Shown one piece after another: positions 39,138 to 48,710 of a stretch of DNA of 64,000 nucleotides. A model generated the notes under the pieces. It was given only the letters and a program-made list of their open reading frames with translations, was not told the origin of the DNA and did not search any database. Position numbers and translations under genes: made by a program. Each line of letters starts with the position of its first letter. Within the stretch, counting starts at the first letter, position 1. The stretch comes from Rhodococcus oxybenzonivorans (GTDB lineage Bacteria; Actinomycetota; Actinomycetes; Mycobacteriales; Mycobacteriaceae): positions 2,852,001-2,916,000 of the forward strand of contig NZ_CP021354.1 in assembly GCF_003130705.1 (NCBI RefSeq), given 5' to 3'.

Positions 39138-40640
39138 TCAGCCGGGGTAGCGGCGGGGAGTGAAGACCCGGGTGCCGTGTTCGTTCTCGACGACGGTGGT
39201 CATCGAGGAGCCGACGATCAGCAGGCACCGCATGTCGATCTCGGCGGGGTCGAGGTCGGCGAGGCGCACCACCCGCACCGATTCCTGCACGCCGGCCACA
39301 TCGCGTCCGATGATCACGGGGGTGTCGGGGGAGCGGTGCTCGAGCACGAGGTCGCGCATCGCGGCCACCTGCCAGGTACGTGATTTCGACGCCGGGTTGT
39401 AGACGGCGAACGCCATGTCGGCGCTCGCGACGGCGGAAATACGTTGCGCGACGATGTCCCACGGCTTCAGCCGGTCCGACAGGGACAGGACGGCGTAGTC
39501 GTGGCCGAGGGGAGCACCGACACGGCTCGCCACCGCGTTGGCGGCGGTCATGCCGGGGAGCACGCGGACGGGAACGTCACGCCACTGGTCCTCGGCAGCC
39601 ACCTCGAGCACGGCCGCGGCCATGGCGAACACCCCCGGGTCACCGGAGGACACCACGGCCACCCGGGCACCGTTCTTGGCCAGGTCGAGCGCCATCGCCG
39701 CGCGTTCGGCCTCGACGCGGTTGTCGCTGGCATGCCGGCGTTGACCGGGCCGCTCGGGCACCCTGTCGATGTACGGACCGTAGCCGACGACATCGGTGGC
39801 GAGGGACAACTCGTACTGCACCTCGGGGGTGGTCCAGGCCTGATCGCCCGGGCCCAGTCCGACGACGACGAGTTCGCCGGTGGGTGCTGTGGTGTCCCCG
39901 CGGCTGGTGGACGGGCTCGGGATCACGGCGATCGAGAAGTAGGGCACGTCGCTGTCGGAAACCTCGTCTGCGGAGGCGATCCGTTCCCGGTCGGTGCTGG
40001 CCCGTTCGACATACCAGGCCTCGTCGATGCGGCCGGAATCTTTCAGCGCCTGGCGGACCGCCGGATAGGTGCGGCCGAGCTTGAGGATCGCTGCGGCGTC
40101 GGTCTCGCGGAGGCGTCGGGTCAGCTCCGCCTGCGGCAACGTTCCGGGCAGGACGGTGAGCACTTCCTCACCCTCGACCAGCGGCATGGCCAGGGCGGCC
40201 GAGGCGGCGCTCACGGCAGTCACACCGGGAATCACCTCGGCGTCGAACCGCTGCGCCAACCTTTTGTGCATGTGCATGTACGAGCTGTAGAACAGCGGAT
40301 CACCCGCGGCCAGCAGCGCGACCGAACGACCGGCCTCGAGATGCGCGGCGAGCCGCCCCGACGCGTCCTCGTAGAACTCGTCCATCGCCCCCTGATAGCC
40401 GCCGGGATGATCGATCGTCTCGGTGGTGACGGGGTAGACGAGGTGCTCCTCGATCTGGTCCTCACGCATGTACGGGGCCGCGACGCCGCGGGAGATACTT
40501 TTGCCGTGCCGGGCGCTGTGGAACGCCACCACGTCGGCCTCGGCGATGACCCGCGCCGCCTTGACCGTCATCAGTTCGGGATCGCCCGGACCGATTCCGA
40601 CTCCCCACAGTTTGCCGTGCGCACTCGTCTCGGCGCTCAT
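39138..40640 (-). CDS. cobIJ: Fused precorrin-2 C20-/precorrin-3B C17-methyltransferase CobIJ
   Basis: A 500-residue fusion of two tetrapyrrole methylases. The CobI half (about 8-240: [36 protein letters not shown]) methylates C20 of precorrin-2. The CobJ half (about 255-495: [30 protein letters not shown]) methylates C17 with ring contraction. The same fusion is normal in mycobacteria. ATG at 40640 overlaps the cobH stop by 4 bases, so cobG-cobH-cobIJ is one operon. Confidence 0.95.
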   Translation of the reverse strand: MSAETSAHGKLWGVGIGPGDPELMTVKAARVIAEADVVAFHSARHGKSISRGVAAPYMREDQIEEHLVYPVTTETIDHPGGYQGAMDEFYEDASGRLAAHLEAGRSVALLAAGDPLFYSSYMHMHKRLAQRFDAEVIPGVTAVSAASAALAMPLVEGEEVLTVLPGTLPQAELTRRLRETDAAAILKLGRTYPAVRQALKDSGRIDEAWYVERASTDRERIASADEVSDSDVPYFSIAVIPSPSTSRGDTTAPTGELVVVGLGPGDQAWTTPEVQYELSLATDVVGYGPYIDRVPERPGQRRHASDNRVEAERAAMALDLAKNGARVAVVSSGDPGVFAMAAAVLEVAAEDQWRDVPVRVLPGMTAANAVASRVGAPLGHDYAVLSLSDRLKPWDIVAQRISAVASADMAFAVYNPASKSRTWQVAAMRDLVLEHRSPDTPVIIGRDVAGVQESVRVVRLADLDPAEIDMRCLLIVGSSMTTVVENEHGTRVFTPRRYPG

Positions 40641-41263
40641 TCCACTTCACTCGCAATCGCGTTCAGGGCGGCCGCAGTGATGGCACTGCCACCCCGCCTG
40701 CCGCGCACCACCAGGTAGTCGAGGCCGCTGGGATGCTCGATCAGTGCCTCTTTCGATTCGGCCGCGCCGATGAAACCGACGGGACCACCGATCACGGCAG
40801 CGGGCCGCGGCGCGCCCGACTCGATCATGTGGAGCAGGTAGAAGAGGGCGGTCGGGGCGTTCCCGATCGCGACGACGGCGCCCTCGAGTTTGCTGCCCCA
40901 CAACTCCAGCGCGGCGGCCGACCGGGTATTCCCGATCTGCGTGGCCAGGACAGGGACCCGGGGGTCGCGGAGCGTGCACACCACTTCGTTGTCCGCGGGC
41001 AGTCGCTTGCGGGTGACGCCGGCCGCCACCATCTGCGCATCGCAGAAGATCGGGGCGCCATTTGCGAGAGCCTCCCGCGCGGCTTTGACGACACCAGGGG
41101 TGAATGCGACGTCGTCCACCAGATCGACCTGGCCGCTCGCATGGATCATGCGGACCACGGCCTGCGAGACGTCCGCGGGGAAGGCGCTGAGATCTGCTTC
41201 GGCGCGAATCGTGGCGAAGGACTGGCGGTAGATCTCTGCGCCGTCTCGGATGTACTCGATCAT
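40637..41263 (-). CDS. cobH: Precorrin-8X methylmutase CobH
   Basis: A 208-residue mutase that moves the C11 methyl of precorrin-8X to C12, giving hydrogenobyrinic acid. The catalytic His is H41 in [14 protein letters not shown], and the family segment [16 protein letters not shown] is present. ATG at 41263 lies 24 bases after the cobG stop. Its own stop is inside the cobIJ start. Confidence 0.95.
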   Translation of the reverse strand: MIEYIRDGAEIYRQSFATIRAEADLSAFPADVSQAVVRMIHASGQVDLVDDVAFTPGVVKAAREALANGAPIFCDAQMVAAGVTRKRLPADNEVVCTLRDPRVPVLATQIGNTRSAAALELWGSKLEGAVVAIGNAPTALFYLLHMIESGAPRPAAVIGGPVGFIGAAESKEALIEHPSGLDYLVVRGRRGGSAITAAALNAIASEVE

Positions 41264-41287
41264 GGCCTCACGATAGAGGCAGTGCTG

Positions 41288-42421
41288 TCAGCGGTGGTCC
41301 ACCCGGTAACCGGTTGCGGTCGCAACGACATCGGTCACCTCACCCTTGGGACGCCCGCAACAGCGGTCGCAACCCGACCAGTGTTGCCTCCCGGCGACGG
41401 GGAGCTCGCCCCCGAGAACGGCGTCGCGGGCGTCGGTGCGCACGTCGGCGAGCGCCTTGTCACAGCCCGGCCTGCCCGTGCAGGCAGTGACGTTCAACCA
41501 GGGGGAGTTCTCGTCGAAGATCAGGCCCATCGGTGCGAGGACACGGACCACCTGCTCGGCGGACCACTCGTCGAGATCGCACAGCAGCACCGACCTCCAC
41601 GGGGTGACGATCACTGGTTTATCCACCGCGGCGAGGAACTCCGCCATCCTCGAGTCGAGGACCCCGAACGCGAGGCCGCCGCCGAGCGTGACGGTGCCGT
41701 CCGGCTGATCCAGCCACCCGATCGGGGGCCGGTGCTCGGCGAACCCGGTCACCGGTTGTGCGGTGGGCGCAAGGGCTAGGGCGGTAAGGGTCCGTTCGAC
41801 GCCGTCGTCGATCTCGGACAGCCGCCACTGCCCGTCGCGCAGGCCGAGGAAGGTGCGGGCCGCGTCGAGCAGCACGTGCACCGACTCGGTCGCGGAAATC
41901 CGGGCCCCGCTGTCGCGGCCGGCCAGCACCAACGCCACCTCGGTCTCGCTCACCGCGTGTATACCGAAATCGCCGCCGAGCGCGGACACGTCACCGCGGC
42001 CGTCGTCGAGGGTGAAGAGGACACGGCCGGGGAGGTCGGCCAGCGCGGTGTCGGCGCACAAACTCCGGTCGAGTTCGTCGACCACGTCCCGCAGGTCGGC
42101 GACGCCACCGATGCGACCCGTCAACGGCGAGGCGAGGATGTTGCGTACCCGTTCGTGGGTGTGCGAGGGCAGCAGGCCGGTGTCTGCGAGCCTCCTCGCG
42201 AACTCCGGGGGATCGCCGACGGCGCGAAGCTGCACGTTGCCGCGGGAGGTCAGTCCGATCTCCCCGTTCCCGAGGTCGCGGGCCGACTCCGCGAGCACCT
42301 GCAGCTGCGCGGGCGTGAGAACACCACCGGGCAACCGCACGCGGGCGAGCGGACCGTCGGCGGCCTGATGGACCTGCAGCGCCCCCGGGCAGGCGTCGGG
42401 GCGGGAACGAGGGGCGACCAT
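41288..42421 (-). CDS. cobG: Precorrin-3B synthase CobG
   Basis: A 377-residue nitrite/sulfite-reductase-like mono-oxygenase that converts precorrin-3A to precorrin-3B with O2. The Fe-S ligands appear as two cysteine pairs, TACTGRPGCDKA and SGCDRCCGRPKG. The N-terminal ferredoxin-like half domain (GEIGLTSRGNVQLRAV) is typical. Its presence shows that the aerobic, oxygen-dependent cobalamin route is used. ATG at 42421 is only about 24 bases from the start of the divergent riboswitch. Confidence 0.94.
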   Translation of the reverse strand: MVAPRSRPDACPGALQVHQAADGPLARVRLPGGVLTPAQLQVLAESARDLGNGEIGLTSRGNVQLRAVGDPPEFARRLADTGLLPSHTHERVRNILASPLTGRIGGVADLRDVVDELDRSLCADTALADLPGRVLFTLDDGRGDVSALGGDFGIHAVSETEVALVLAGRDSGARISATESVHVLLDAARTFLGLRDGQWRLSEIDDGVERTLTALALAPTAQPVTGFAEHRPPIGWLDQPDGTVTLGGGLAFGVLDSRMAEFLAAVDKPVIVTPWRSVLLCDLDEWSAEQVVRVLAPMGLIFDENSPWLNVTACTGRPGCDKALADVRTDARDAVLGGELPVAGRQHWSGCDRCCGRPKGEVTDVVATATGYRVDHR

Positions 42422-42444
42422 GGTCCCAGGTTACGTCGGCCGCC

Positions 42445-42558
42445 CGGTAGCATCACGAGCACTTGCGGCAGCAGGAGAGGAAGCCGGTGCAATTCCGGTG
42501 CGGTCGCGCCACTGTGAGCTCGCCGAACCCGGTGGGCGAGCCAGACCCTCACCTGCCG
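42445..42558 (+). promoter_or_regulatory. Cobalamin riboswitch controlling cobN
   Basis: The sense strand reads as a B12 aptamer. The core AGCCGGTGCAATTCCGGTGC leads into CGCCACTGT (the B12 box, 42507-42515), followed by a hairpin GGCGAGC-type arm and the CACCTGCC end. The outer stem pairs CGGTAG (42445-42450) with CTGCCG (42553-42558). Downstream, an imperfect hairpin with arms near CCGAAACCG and CGGTTTTCGG, and a GGGG/CCCC stem just ahead of the ribosome-binding site AGGAAGG, form a likely expression platform. High cobalamin should lower cobN expression. Confidence 0.88.
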
Positions 42559-42641
42559 TCCTGTTGACCCACGGTTCCGAAACCGACCCGGTTTTCGGCA
42601 ACCACCGCCACGGGGCGCGACACCCCAGGAAGGCTCCACCT

Positions 42642-45600
42642 GTGATCCTGCTGCTCTCCACCTCCGACACCGACCTGCTCAGCGCACGTGCCAGCAAAGC
42701 GGACTACCGCTGGGCCAACCCGGCACGGTTGCTGGTCGAGGAGGACCTGCCGGGACTGCTCGCGGGCGTAGACCTCGTCGTGGTCCGGATTCTCGGTGGC
42801 CGCCGGGCGTGGGAGGACGGGCTCGACGCGGTGCTGGCCAGTGGCCTGCCGGTGGTGGTCCTGGGCGGTGAGCACGCTCCCGACGCCGAGTTGATGGAGT
42901 GCTCGACGGTGACCGCCGGCGTCGCCGCGGAGGCGCACAACTATCTGGCCGAGGGCGGAGCCGACAACCTCGCCCAACTGCACCACTTCCTGTCCGACAC
43001 GGTCCTGCTCACCGGTCACGGTTTCGAGGCGCCCGTGCATCTGCCGAGCTGGGGTCTGGCCCCGTTCGCCGTCGAGCCCGAAGCGCAGCGCCCCACCATC
43101 GCCGTGCTCTATTACCGAGCCCAGCACCTGGCGGGGAACACCCGCTACATCGAGGCGCTGTGCGCCGCGATCGATGCTGCCGGGGGCAACCCGCTGCCGA
43201 TCTACTGCGCGTCGCTGCGCACCGCCGAGCCCGAGCTGCTGCAGACGCTGCGCCGCGCCGACGCCATGGTGGTTACCGTGCTCGCCGCAGGCGGCACCAA
43301 GCCCGCCGGTGCGTCCGCCGGCGGCGACGACGAAGCGTGGGATGTCGCCGCGCTCGCCGCGTTGGACGTGCCGATCCTGCAGGGGCTGTGCCTGACGAGC
43401 AGCCGGGAGTCGTGGGAGTCCAACGACGACGGACTCTCCCCGCTCGACGTCGCCACCCAGGTCGCGGTGCCCGAGTTCGACGGACGCCTCATCACGGTGC
43501 CGTTCTCGTTCAAGGAGATCGACGCGGACGGGCTGTCCACGTATGTGCCCGACGCCGAACGGGCATCCCGGGTGGCCGGTATCGCCGTCCGGCACGCCCG
43601 CCTGCGCCATATTCCGGCGTCCGAACGTCGCATAGCCCTGATGCTGTCGGCGTATCCCACCAAGCACGCGCGGATCGGCAACGCGGTCGGTCTCGACACC
43701 CCCGCGAGCGCGATCCGCCTGCTCACCGACATGCGGGCGGCCGGGTACGACCTCGGCCCGGACGACGGCCCGGACGCGGTGCCCGGTCTCGCCGCGCAGG
43801 ACGGGGACGCGCTCATCCACGCCCTGATCGCCGCGGGCGGCCAGGACCCCGACTGGTTGACGGCCGAGCAGCTCGAGGGCAATCCGATCCGCATTTCCGC
43901 CGCCCGCTACCGGGAATGGTTCTCGGCGTTGCCCGCGGACCTGCGCGACGGGGTCGAGGAACACTGGGGCCCGGCACCGGGCGAATTGTACGTCGACCGC
44001 TCCCAGGACCCCGACGGTGAAATCGTCATCGCCGCAATGCAGTTCGGCAACCTGGTGCTCATGGTGCAGCCGCCCCGCGGTTTCGGGGAGAAGCCGGTGG
44101 CCATCTACCACGACCCGGACCTGCCGCCGAGCCACCACTACCTCGCCGCCTACCGCTGGATCGCCGCGCAGACCGCGGACGGTGGTTTCGGCGCCGACGC
44201 GGTGGTGCACCTCGGCAAGCACGGCAACCTCGAATGGCTGCCCGGCAAGACCCTCGGCATGTCGGCGTCGTGCGGCACCGACGCCGCCCTCGGCGACCTC
44301 CCGCTCATCTACCCGTTCCTGGTCAACGATCCCGGCGAGGGCACACAGGCCAAACGGCGTGCGCACGCCACCCTGGTCGATCACCTGATTCCGCCGATGG
44401 CCCGCGCCGAGAGCTACGGCGACATCTCCCGGCTCGAACAGCTCCTGGACGAGCACTCCAACATCTCCGCCCTCGACCCGTCGAAGCTGCCGGCCATCCG
44501 CCAGCAGATCTGGACGCTGATGCGGGCCGCCAAGATGGACCACGACCTCGGGCTCGAGGAACGACCCGACGAAGACGTGTTCGACGACATGCTGCTGCAC
44601 GTCGACGGCTGGCTGTGCGAGATCAAGGACGTCCAGATCCGGGACGGGCTGCACGTGCTGGGGCAGGCGCCACGCGGCGACGCCGAGGCGGAGTTGATTC
44701 TCGCCATGCTCCGTGCCCGGCAGATGTGGGGCGGCGAGCAGAATGTTCCCGGTTTGCGGGAGGCCCTCGGACTCAGCGAGGACGGCGACGAATCGCGCAC
44801 CCGCGTGGACGACGTCGAGGCCCAGGCCCACGCGCTCGTGCGGGGCATGGCCGACGCCGATTGGCGGCCCGAAGCAGCCGACTCGCTGACCGAGGACGCC
44901 ACGGTCGCGAAGATCCTTCGGTTCGCCGCCACCGAGGTGGTGCCCCGACTCCGGGAAACCGACAACGAGATCGCGCAGGTTCTGCACGCCCTGGACGGTG
45001 GATTCATCGCCGCCGGGCCGAGCGGTTCACCGCTGCGCGGGCTCATCAACGTGCTTCCGACGGGCCGCAACTTCTACTCCGTCGACCCGAAGGCCGTGCC
45101 GTCGCGGCTTGCCTGGGAAACCGGGCAGGCGATGGCCGACTCGCTTCTCGAGCGGTACCGAGCCGACCACGGGGACTGGCCGCGGTCGGTGGGGCTGTCG
45201 GTGTGGGGCACCTCCGCGATGCGTACGTCCGGCGACGACATCGCCGAGGTGTTCGCGCTGCTCGGTGTGCGGCCGGTGTGGGACGAGGCCAGCCGCCGGG
45301 TGGTGAGCCTCGAAGTGATCGACCTCGCGGAGCTGGGCCGCCCGCGCATCGACGTGACCGTGCGGATCAGTGGCTTCTTCCGTGACGCGTTCCCGCACGT
45401 GCTGGCCCTGCTCGATGACGCGGTCCGGCTCGTCGCCGCGCTGGACGAACCGGCGGAGAGCAACTTCGTGCGCGCGCACGCGCAGGCGGATCTGGCGGAC
45501 CACGGTGACGAGCGGCGCGCGACCACCCGCATCTTCGGGTCGAAACCCGGAACCTACGGCGCCGGACTACTGCAGCTGATCGACTCCAAGAGCTGGCGCG

Positions 45601-46244
45601 GCGACGCCGATCTCGCCGAGGTGTACACCACCTGGGGCGGTTTCGCCTACGGACGCGGACTCGACGGCGCCCCCGCCGCCGACGACATGCGTGCGGCGTA
45701 CCGGCGAATCACCGTGGCCGCGAAGAACACCGACACCCGCGAGCACGACATCGCCGATGCCGACGACTATTTCCAGTATCACGGTGGCATGGTCGCGACG
45801 GTGCGCGCGCTCACCGGGACGTCACCGGAGGCGTACATCGGTGACAGCACCCGACCCGACTCGGTGCGCACCCGCACCTTGTCGGAGGAGACGTCCCGCG
45901 TCTTCCGCGCCCGGGTGGTCAACCCGCGCTGGCTCGAGGCGATGCGCCGGCACGGGTACAAGGGGGCGTTCGAGATGGCCGCCACCGTCGACTATCTGTT
46001 CGGGTACGACGCCACCACCAACGTCGTCGCCGACTGGATGTACGAGAAGCTGGCCGAGTCGTACGTTCTGGACGAGCAGAACCGCAAGTTCATGGAGAAG
46101 TCGAACCCGTGGGCGCTGCACGAAATCGCCGAGCGGTTGCTCGAGGCCGCGGAGCGGGACATGTGGGAGCACCCCGAGAAGGACACGCTCGATGGGCTCC
46201 GTCAGGTGTACCTCGACACCGAGGGTGAACTTGAGGGCGACTGA
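42642..46244 (+). CDS. cobN: Aerobic cobaltochelatase subunit CobN
   Basis: The large subunit (1,200 residues) of the ATP-dependent chelatase that inserts cobalt into hydrogenobyrinic acid a,c-diamide. Residues follow the CobN/BchH family throughout. The N-terminal ILLLSTSDTDLLSARAS starts the protein, and the conserved LGKHGNLEWLPGK and IYPFLVNDPGEGTQAKRR lie in the middle. The C-terminal block ends with RKFMEKSNPWALHEIAERLLEA, given here only in part. GTG at 42642 follows AGGAAGG at 42627-42633 and the riboswitch. The CobS/CobT partners are not in this window. Confidence 0.95.
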   Translation: MILLLSTSDTDLLSARASKADYRWANPARLLVEEDLPGLLAGVDLVVVRILGGRRAWEDGLDAVLASGLPVVVLGGEHAPDAELMECSTVTAGVAAEAHNYLAEGGADNLAQLHHFLSDTVLLTGHGFEAPVHLPSWGLAPFAVEPEAQRPTIAVLYYRAQHLAGNTRYIEALCAAIDAAGGNPLPIYCASLRTAEPELLQTLRRADAMVVTVLAAGGTKPAGASAGGDDEAWDVAALAALDVPILQGLCLTSSRESWESNDDGLSPLDVATQVAVPEFDGRLITVPFSFKEIDADGLSTYVPDAERASRVAGIAVRHARLRHIPASERRIALMLSAYPTKHARIGNAVGLDTPASAIRLLTDMRAAGYDLGPDDGPDAVPGLAAQDGDALIHALIAAGGQDPDWLTAEQLEGNPIRISAARYREWFSALPADLRDGVEEHWGPAPGELYVDRSQDPDGEIVIAAMQFGNLVLMVQPPRGFGEKPVAIYHDPDLPPSHHYLAAYRWIAAQTADGGFGADAVVHLGKHGNLEWLPGKTLGMSASCGTDAALGDLPLIYPFLVNDPGEGTQAKRRAHATLVDHLIPPMARAESYGDISRLEQLLDEHSNISALDPSKLPAIRQQIWTLMRAAKMDHDLGLEERPDEDVFDDMLLHVDGWLCEIKDVQIRDGLHVLGQAPRGDAEAELILAMLRARQMWGGEQNVPGLREALGLSEDGDESRTRVDDVEAQAHALVRGMADADWRPEAADSLTEDATVAKILRFAATEVVPRLRETDNEIAQVLHALDGGFIAAGPSGSPLRGLINVLPTGRNFYSVDPKAVPSRLAWETGQAMADSLLERYRADHGDWPRSVGLSVWGTSAMRTSGDDIAEVFALLGVRPVWDEASRRVVSLEVIDLAELGRPRIDVTVRISGFFRDAFPHVLALLDDAVRLVAALDEPAESNFVRAHAQADLADHGDERRATTRIFGSKPGTYGAGLLQLIDSKSWRGDADLAEVYTTWGGFAYGRGLDGAPAADDMRAAYRRITVAAKNTDTREHDIADADDYFQYHGGMVATVRALTGTSPEAYIGDSTRPDSVRTRTLSEETSRVFRARVVNPRWLEAMRRHGYKGAFEMAATVDYLFGYDATTNVVADWMYEKLAESYVLDEQNRKFMEKSNPWALHEIAERLLEAAERDMWEHPEKDTLDGLRQVYLDTEGELEGD

Positions 46245-46274
46245 GACGGCGTTCCCGCGGGCTAGCATGGCCGG

Positions 46275-46661
46275 GTGACCACAGAATTCGATCGGGTGTC
46301 GGCCGCCAAGTATGTTCTGCTCACCACGTTTCGCAAGGACGGCTCCCCGGTGGCGACGCCACTGTGGGCGGCCCCCGACGGGGACCGGCTACTGATGTGG
46401 ACGGTCACCGATTCCTACAAGGTGAAACGAATCCGCCGCAATCAGGAGGTCACGGTGGCGGTGTGCGATGCCCGGGGAAAGCCGAAGGGACCGGAGGTGC
46501 CGGGGCGGGCGGTGGTCCTCGACGCTGCGGGCACCGATCACGCGCGCGACGTCATCGCACGCAAGTACGGGGTTCTCGGGTGGATCTCGATGAAGCTCAG
46601 CCTGCTTCGGCGAGGCAGGACGGGCACCATCGGACTCGCCGTCACTGCGGACGACCGGTAG
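46275..46661 (+). CDS. PPOX-class F420-dependent split-barrel protein (Rv2061c-like)
   Basis: A 128-residue split beta-barrel flavin/F420-binding protein: VLLTTFRKDGSPVATPLWAA, LLMWTVTDSYKVKRIRRN and VTVAVCDARGKPKG are the strands and the phosphate-binding Arg/Lys region. It follows cobN by 30 bases, the place occupied by Rv2061c in M. tuberculosis. The substrate is unknown. GTG at 46275. Its end overlaps a decayed gene on the other strand by 20 bases. Confidence 0.83.
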   Translation: MTTEFDRVSAAKYVLLTTFRKDGSPVATPLWAAPDGDRLLMWTVTDSYKVKRIRRNQEVTVAVCDARGKPKGPEVPGRAVVLDAAGTDHARDVIARKYGVLGWISMKLSLLRRGRTGTIGLAVTADDR

Positions 46662-47015
46662 CGGCCACCCGCGCCGACGCGAGACCGTCGGCGAGTTGCG
46701 TGATGTCCGCGGGGTCCGGAAGCAGGACATCGGCGTACCAGGGGAGTGCATGCACCGTGTCCGCGGACTGTGCTCCGAGGAGACCACCGACCAGGGCGGC
46801 GACGGTGTCGGTGTCGTCGACCGGGACGAACCACCCCACCGGCAGCGCTCTCATCACCGCACCGTTCGTGTTTCCGCCCGCCTCGGGTGGGCGGCCATGG
46901 TCGCGGTAGTGCTGGATCGCTGCGTGTGTCGAGGGGCCGATACCGGGAACGCGGTCGGCGCGCTCGCTCAACAATCGCAGGAAGTGCTCCGCCGGATCGG
47001 CGTGTGCAACCTACA
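46642..47015 (-). pseudogene. ADP-ribosylglycohydrolase remnant with internal deletion
   Basis: The readable frame carries the C-terminal parts of an ADP-ribosylglycohydrolase: GIGPSTHAAIQHYRDHG, then PEAGGNTNGAVMRALPVGW, and then, after only five residues, DDTDTVAALVGGLLGAQ. In intact family members these last two blocks are separated by roughly 80-100 residues, so an internal deletion is likely. Upstream the frame ends at a TAG near 47015, and no N-terminal metal-binding domain is found. The piece HADPAEHFLRLLSERADRVP links it to the family. A full-length enzyme cannot be made from this locus. Confidence 0.75.
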
Positions 47016-47212
47016 ACAGCCCTGTCCAGGTTTACAGGGCAGCCGGCGACGACGCGCCCGGCGGCAGGGTGGGAAGCGGCCACCCAGGTGTGCGATTTAC
47101 CCACTTCGGGGTGGTGGTCACCGATCCCGTTGCGCGCGACGATCGATCCTGTGCGCCGTGTCAGGTCTCGATCCGCCCGATTACTCGCCGCCCAGCCGAA
47201 GGACGGCACCCG

Positions 47213-48364
47213 ATGAGCCGTCGGATGATGGTCGTGGCCGTCCTCTCGGCGGTCGCGCTGGCTGTCGCGGTGACGGCGTCCGTCGAGTGGCGGATGTGCC
47301 GAACAACCTTCGGCCCTACGGAATTGGCGTTGTTTCTGACGGTCGGTGGGGTGTTCGTGGCGGCGGGTCTGGTCGCGGGCCGGCACCGGCCGGCCGACAC
47401 TCTGGGACGCCTGCTGGTGGCTGCCGGGTTGCTCTGGATGACGAAAGGTCTTCGGCTGTCGTCGATTCCGGTGCTGTTCACCACCGGCACGGTCTTGACC
47501 AACATGTATATACCGGTGCTGATCCAATTGGTGTTCAGTTTCCCCTGGGGGCGGTTGCACCACCGGTGGGAGCGTCGGTTCCTAGGCGGGTGTTACGCGT
47601 ATTACGCGGTGTCCGTGGTCTGTGAGCTGGCATTCCTGGACACCCGCCGCGTCGATTCCACCCATCCGCCCGGGTTGAACCTTCTCCTGGTACGGGACGA
47701 CCCGACGGTCTTCGCAGCGATGCAAGTCGTCTTCGGAGTCGGGGGAATGGCGATCGGTCTGGTGCTGATCGGTGTTCTCCTCGCGCGGTGGCGTTCGGGT
47801 ACGCGGGCATACCGGGCCGCCGTCGCACCGTTGTGGTTCGCCGCGCTGCTCGGTACCGCCGCCACCGCCTGGACCCCGCTCGCCTCGGTCTGGGTGCAGG
47901 GTCCACAACAGGCGTGGACCCTGCTTCTGCGGTATCCGTCGACCGCGCTGATCCCGCTCGCCGTGTTGGTGGGGCTGTGGCGATACCGAGTCACCCGGGC
48001 TGCGGTGCGCAACCTGTCGATCGATCTCGGCGCCGCCCCCTTCGGTGCGGGCGTGGTCGACGCACTGCGTGAGGCACTCCGCGACCCCAGCCTGGTGGTG
48101 TGGTGGTACTCCCGCGCCCACGACGGATATGTGGATGCCCAGGGACGACACCAGGTACTTCCGCGCAGAAACGATCCCCGGGAGGCGACCACTCTCATTC
48201 ACGACGGAGTTCTGATCGGGGCCTTGGTGTACGACAAGGCGGTCGCCGATCAGCCGCGGCTCCTCGCGGAGGTGCGCACCGCCACCAGCCGGGCGCTCGG
48301 TACTCGGCGACGGGACGACGCACTCGGGCAGCGTCGTGGGGTGTCAGCACGGGACAGCAGGTAG
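47213..48364 (+). CDS. Sensor-kinase-type membrane domain lacking the kinase, probably truncated
   Basis: A 383-residue protein with about eight transmembrane segments (residues ~5-280) and a following cytoplasmic part (NLSIDLGAAPFGAGVVDALR...VVWWYSRAHDGYVD) that looks like the sensory region of actinobacterial NarL-type histidine kinases. Those proteins continue into HisKA_3 and ATPase domains; here the frame ends in ALGTRRRDDALGQRRG with no His box or ATP site. No kinase fragment was found downstream. ATG at 47213 follows GAAGGA. It may be a relic, or a membrane sensor that works without a kinase. Confidence 0.65.
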   Translation: MSRRMMVVAVLSAVALAVAVTASVEWRMCRTTFGPTELALFLTVGGVFVAAGLVAGRHRPADTLGRLLVAAGLLWMTKGLRLSSIPVLFTTGTVLTNMYIPVLIQLVFSFPWGRLHHRWERRFLGGCYAYYAVSVVCELAFLDTRRVDSTHPPGLNLLLVRDDPTVFAAMQVVFGVGGMAIGLVLIGVLLARWRSGTRAYRAAVAPLWFAALLGTAATAWTPLASVWVQGPQQAWTLLLRYPSTALIPLAVLVGLWRYRVTRAAVRNLSIDLGAAPFGAGVVDALREALRDPSLVVWWYSRAHDGYVDAQGRHQVLPRRNDPREATTLIHDGVLIGALVYDKAVADQPRLLAEVRTATSRALGTRRRDDALGQRRGVSARDSR

Positions 48365-48383
48365 CGCGAGGGACGCGGTCCCG

Positions 48384-48710
48384 TCACGCAGTCGGCACCG
48401 ACGGAGCAGGTGGGCGACCCGACGGCGAGAGGGAGGTGGCCCAGTCGCCGAACGCCATTGCAGTCGATCCGGCGGGCAGCGGCGCCGCCTGTCGCCGATC
48501 GGTCAGTACGACCAGCATTCGTGCGGCGCGTTGCACGCTCACGTGGTGATGCCGGGAAACATCCAGCAGTTCCTCGAATGCTTCGGCGTCGCCATACCCG
48601 CGGCTGGCGATGAGAATGCGCTTCGCCGCGGCGAGGATTTCGCCGGGGCCGGGCGGGGCCTTCGAGGTGGTGGGTTCCGTTGAAGGACGCAGACGGAGTG
48701 GAGTGCTCAT
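48384..48710 (-). CDS. ANTAR-domain protein
   Basis: A 108-residue protein whose middle (ILAAAKRILIASRGYGDAEAFEELLDVSRHHHVSVQRAARMLV) matches the helical ANTAR pattern; the diagnostic part is AKRILIASRG followed by EAFEELL. ANTAR domains bind paired hairpins in nascent RNA and prevent termination. There is no receiver or GAF sensor domain, and the C-terminus is Pro/Ser-rich. ATG at 48710 overlaps the stop of the small membrane gene (ATGA), so the two are co-translated. The sensor input may come from that partner. Confidence 0.65.
   Translation of the reverse strand: MSTPLRLRPSTEPTTSKAPPGPGEILAAAKRILIASRGYGDAEAFEELLDVSRHHHVSVQRAARMLVVLTDRRQAAPLPAGSTAMAFGDWATSLSPSGRPPAPSVPTA

Noticed and set aside
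42549..44987. 812-residue minus-strand open frame opposite cobN
   Set aside because: It is complementary to the conserved CobN sequence and has shadow-like composition.
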